Source: Gracilibacillus alcaliphilus
GTDB taxonomy: Bacteria > Bacillota > Bacilli > Bacillales > Amphibacillaceae
DNA: 64,000 nt
Reading direction: 5' to 3'
NCBI RefSeq assembly: GCF_016909015.1
Contig: NZ_JAFBFA010000007.1
Location: 1 to 64,000, forward strand
The notes below the pieces were generated by a model. The model worked only from the letters and a program-made list of their open reading frames with translations, searched no databases and had not been told where the DNA came from. Shown here piece by piece: positions 63,066-64,000 of the stretch; the first letter of the stretch is position 1, and every line of letters begins with the position of its first letter. The position numbers and the translations under genes are program-made.

Positions 63066-63497
63066 GTGGAGGGTTTCTTACGTTCGTTTATGCAAGTATA
63101 TCGTCCATTAGTGACAAAGCTAAATGATATTCTCGCTGCCTATCAGTTATCCTATTCACACTGGCAGGTAATTTATTATTTGAAGGTGGAGGGCAGATCA
63201 ACATTGGCTGATATTTCTGCCCATTATCGAGTGGAAAGACCATCTATTACTAGAAGGGTTCAACGTTTAGAAGAATTGGATATTATCGAGGTTGTTCCTA
63301 GTGAAAATCGCCGTGAAAAAAATATTCAACTCACCGAATACGGAAATGAGGTTTATCAGAAATCCCGGCAGGCAATTACCGAGTTAGAGTATTCCTTAGC
63401 AGAAGGATTGACAAAGCAGGAACAAGACTTTGTGAGACATACCTTGCGTAAACTTCAACAAAATTTAATAAGTAAAGAAGGGAACAAGTTTGAGTAA
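63066..63497 (+). CDS. MarR-family regulator
   Basis: 143 residues, GTG start behind GGGGAGGCGGAG. The winged helix is STLADISAHYRVERPSITRRVQRLEELDIIEVV followed by the wing NRREKNIQLTEYG. It overlaps the MFS transporter start by eight bases, so it probably regulates that exporter and itself through the GTTAWCTAAGGTAAT repeats. Confidence 0.9.
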   Translation: MEGFLRSFMQVYRPLVTKLNDILAAYQLSYSHWQVIYYLKVEGRSTLADISAHYRVERPSITRRVQRLEELDIIEVVPSENRREKNIQLTEYGNEVYQKSRQAITELEYSLAEGLTKQEQDFVRHTLRKLQQNLISKEGNKFE

Positions 63498-64000
63498 AGA
63501 GAAATTATGGACAAAGGATTTTTTAATCGTATCAGCGATTAATTTCTTATTAACATTTGTGTTTTATTTGTTTGTCGTTATTATTGGCGTATATGCCGCA
63601 GAAACATATCAAGCTACACCAAGCCAAGCGGGCCTTGTGGTTGGTTTATTTATTGTCGGAGCGCTAATAGGCCGTTTATTGATTGGCAGAAGTATTGATT
63701 CCATTGGCCGTAAACGGACACTTTTTATCGGCATTATTGCTTTTATTTTAGCAACGACATTATATTTCGTTCATTTTGGAATTGGCTTTCTATTGTTAAA
63801 TCGTTTCCTGCATGGTTTGGCATTCGGGGTGGCAAGTACTGCTACAGGTACAATTGTTGCACAAATTATTCCAGTCTCTCGAAAAGGAGAAGGGATCGGC
63901 TATTACAGTATGAGTGCCACACTGGCAACGGCGATTGGGCCATTTCTTGGTATCATGCTGAATCAGCATACAGATATCCATGTTATTTTTAGCCTCTGTG
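63490..64000 (+). CDS. MFS transporter (partial, runs off the window)
   Basis: Begins at TTG 63490, inside the end of the MarR gene, with AAGAAGGGA at good spacing, and stays open to the window end (170 codons). Five to six helices are visible. The motif A loop is GRLLIGRSIDSIGRKRT and a helix-5 motif C-like stretch is SATLATAIGPFLGIML. It resembles drug-exporting MFS proteins of Bacillales. The C-terminal half is outside the window. Confidence 0.85.
   Translation, partial: MSKEKLWTKDFLIVSAINFLLTFVFYLFVVIIGVYAAETYQATPSQAGLVVGLFIVGALIGRLLIGRSIDSIGRKRTLFIGIIAFILATTLYFVHFGIGFLLLNRFLHGLAFGVASTATGTIVAQIIPVSRKGEGIGYYSMSATLATAIGPFLGIMLNQHTDIHVIFSLC

Overview
The window is a low-to-moderate GC Firmicutes chromosome segment. 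AGGAGG-type ribosome sites, LacI/CcpA-style operators, a BirA operator, a BceRS-BceAB/YxeA module, YknXYZ- and YesL-like proteins and an NhaC-family antiporter point to Bacillaceae, probably a halophilic or alkaliphilic genus near Gracilibacillus, Virgibacillus or Amphibacillus. The genus is inference from gene content. No rRNA, tRNA, CRISPR array, phage or intact insertion sequence was seen.

Layout. 1-5.9 kb: a hairpin-rich leader, a DUF3592 membrane protein, a very acidic anchored protein, a decayed ABC exporter and a VOC protein overlapping a membrane-anchored SF2 helicase. 6.1-10.8 kb: a biuret catabolism cluster of GntR regulator, NCS1 permease, biuret amidohydrolase and allophanate hydrolase, giving ammonia and CO2. 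10.8-13.1 kb: HAD and histidine phosphatases plus decayed Nudix and Rpn-like genes. 13.2-20.6 kb (minus strand): a hexuronate/aldonate operon of tagaturonate epimerase, TRAP transporter (large subunit interrupted by an in-frame TAG), tagaturonate reductase and a Zn-dehydrogenase, behind twin palindromic operators. 20.7-28.0 kb: NAT-like protein, YesL, LacI regulator, sugar ABC importer and GH1 beta-glucosidase. 28.1-35.0 kb: bioB with a BirA operator, SulP/UspA, a resolvase-like protein lacking its catalytic serine, arsRBC and a beta-carbonic anhydrase.

35.2-41.2 kb: PadR-chrA, a frameshifted MocR regulator, a small Cys-pair protein, an MFS exporter, an Rpn remnant and a yxeA broken by a TGA codon. 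41.3-48.5 kb: a BceRS-BceAB peptide-antibiotic module with matching inverted repeats before bceRS and bceAB, then an ATPase-permease-TetR exporter operon. 48.7-56.7 kb: NhaC antiporter, two Nudix hydrolases and a second two-component/ABC module with an 862-residue permease. 56.8-64 kb: AEC carrier, VOC protein, GNAT acetyltransferase, an endonuclease III-fold glycosylase with Glu in place of the lyase Lys, a YknXYZ-like efflux system, and a MarR/MFS pair cut by the window edge.

Across the window lie four copies of a small palindromic repeat ending in TGTTCAAAAAGT: two of about 55 bp and two of 158 and 306 bp. Two copies sit between genes of apparent operons. With several pseudogenes and two nonsense-interrupted genes, this shows ongoing local decay and non-autonomous element activity.
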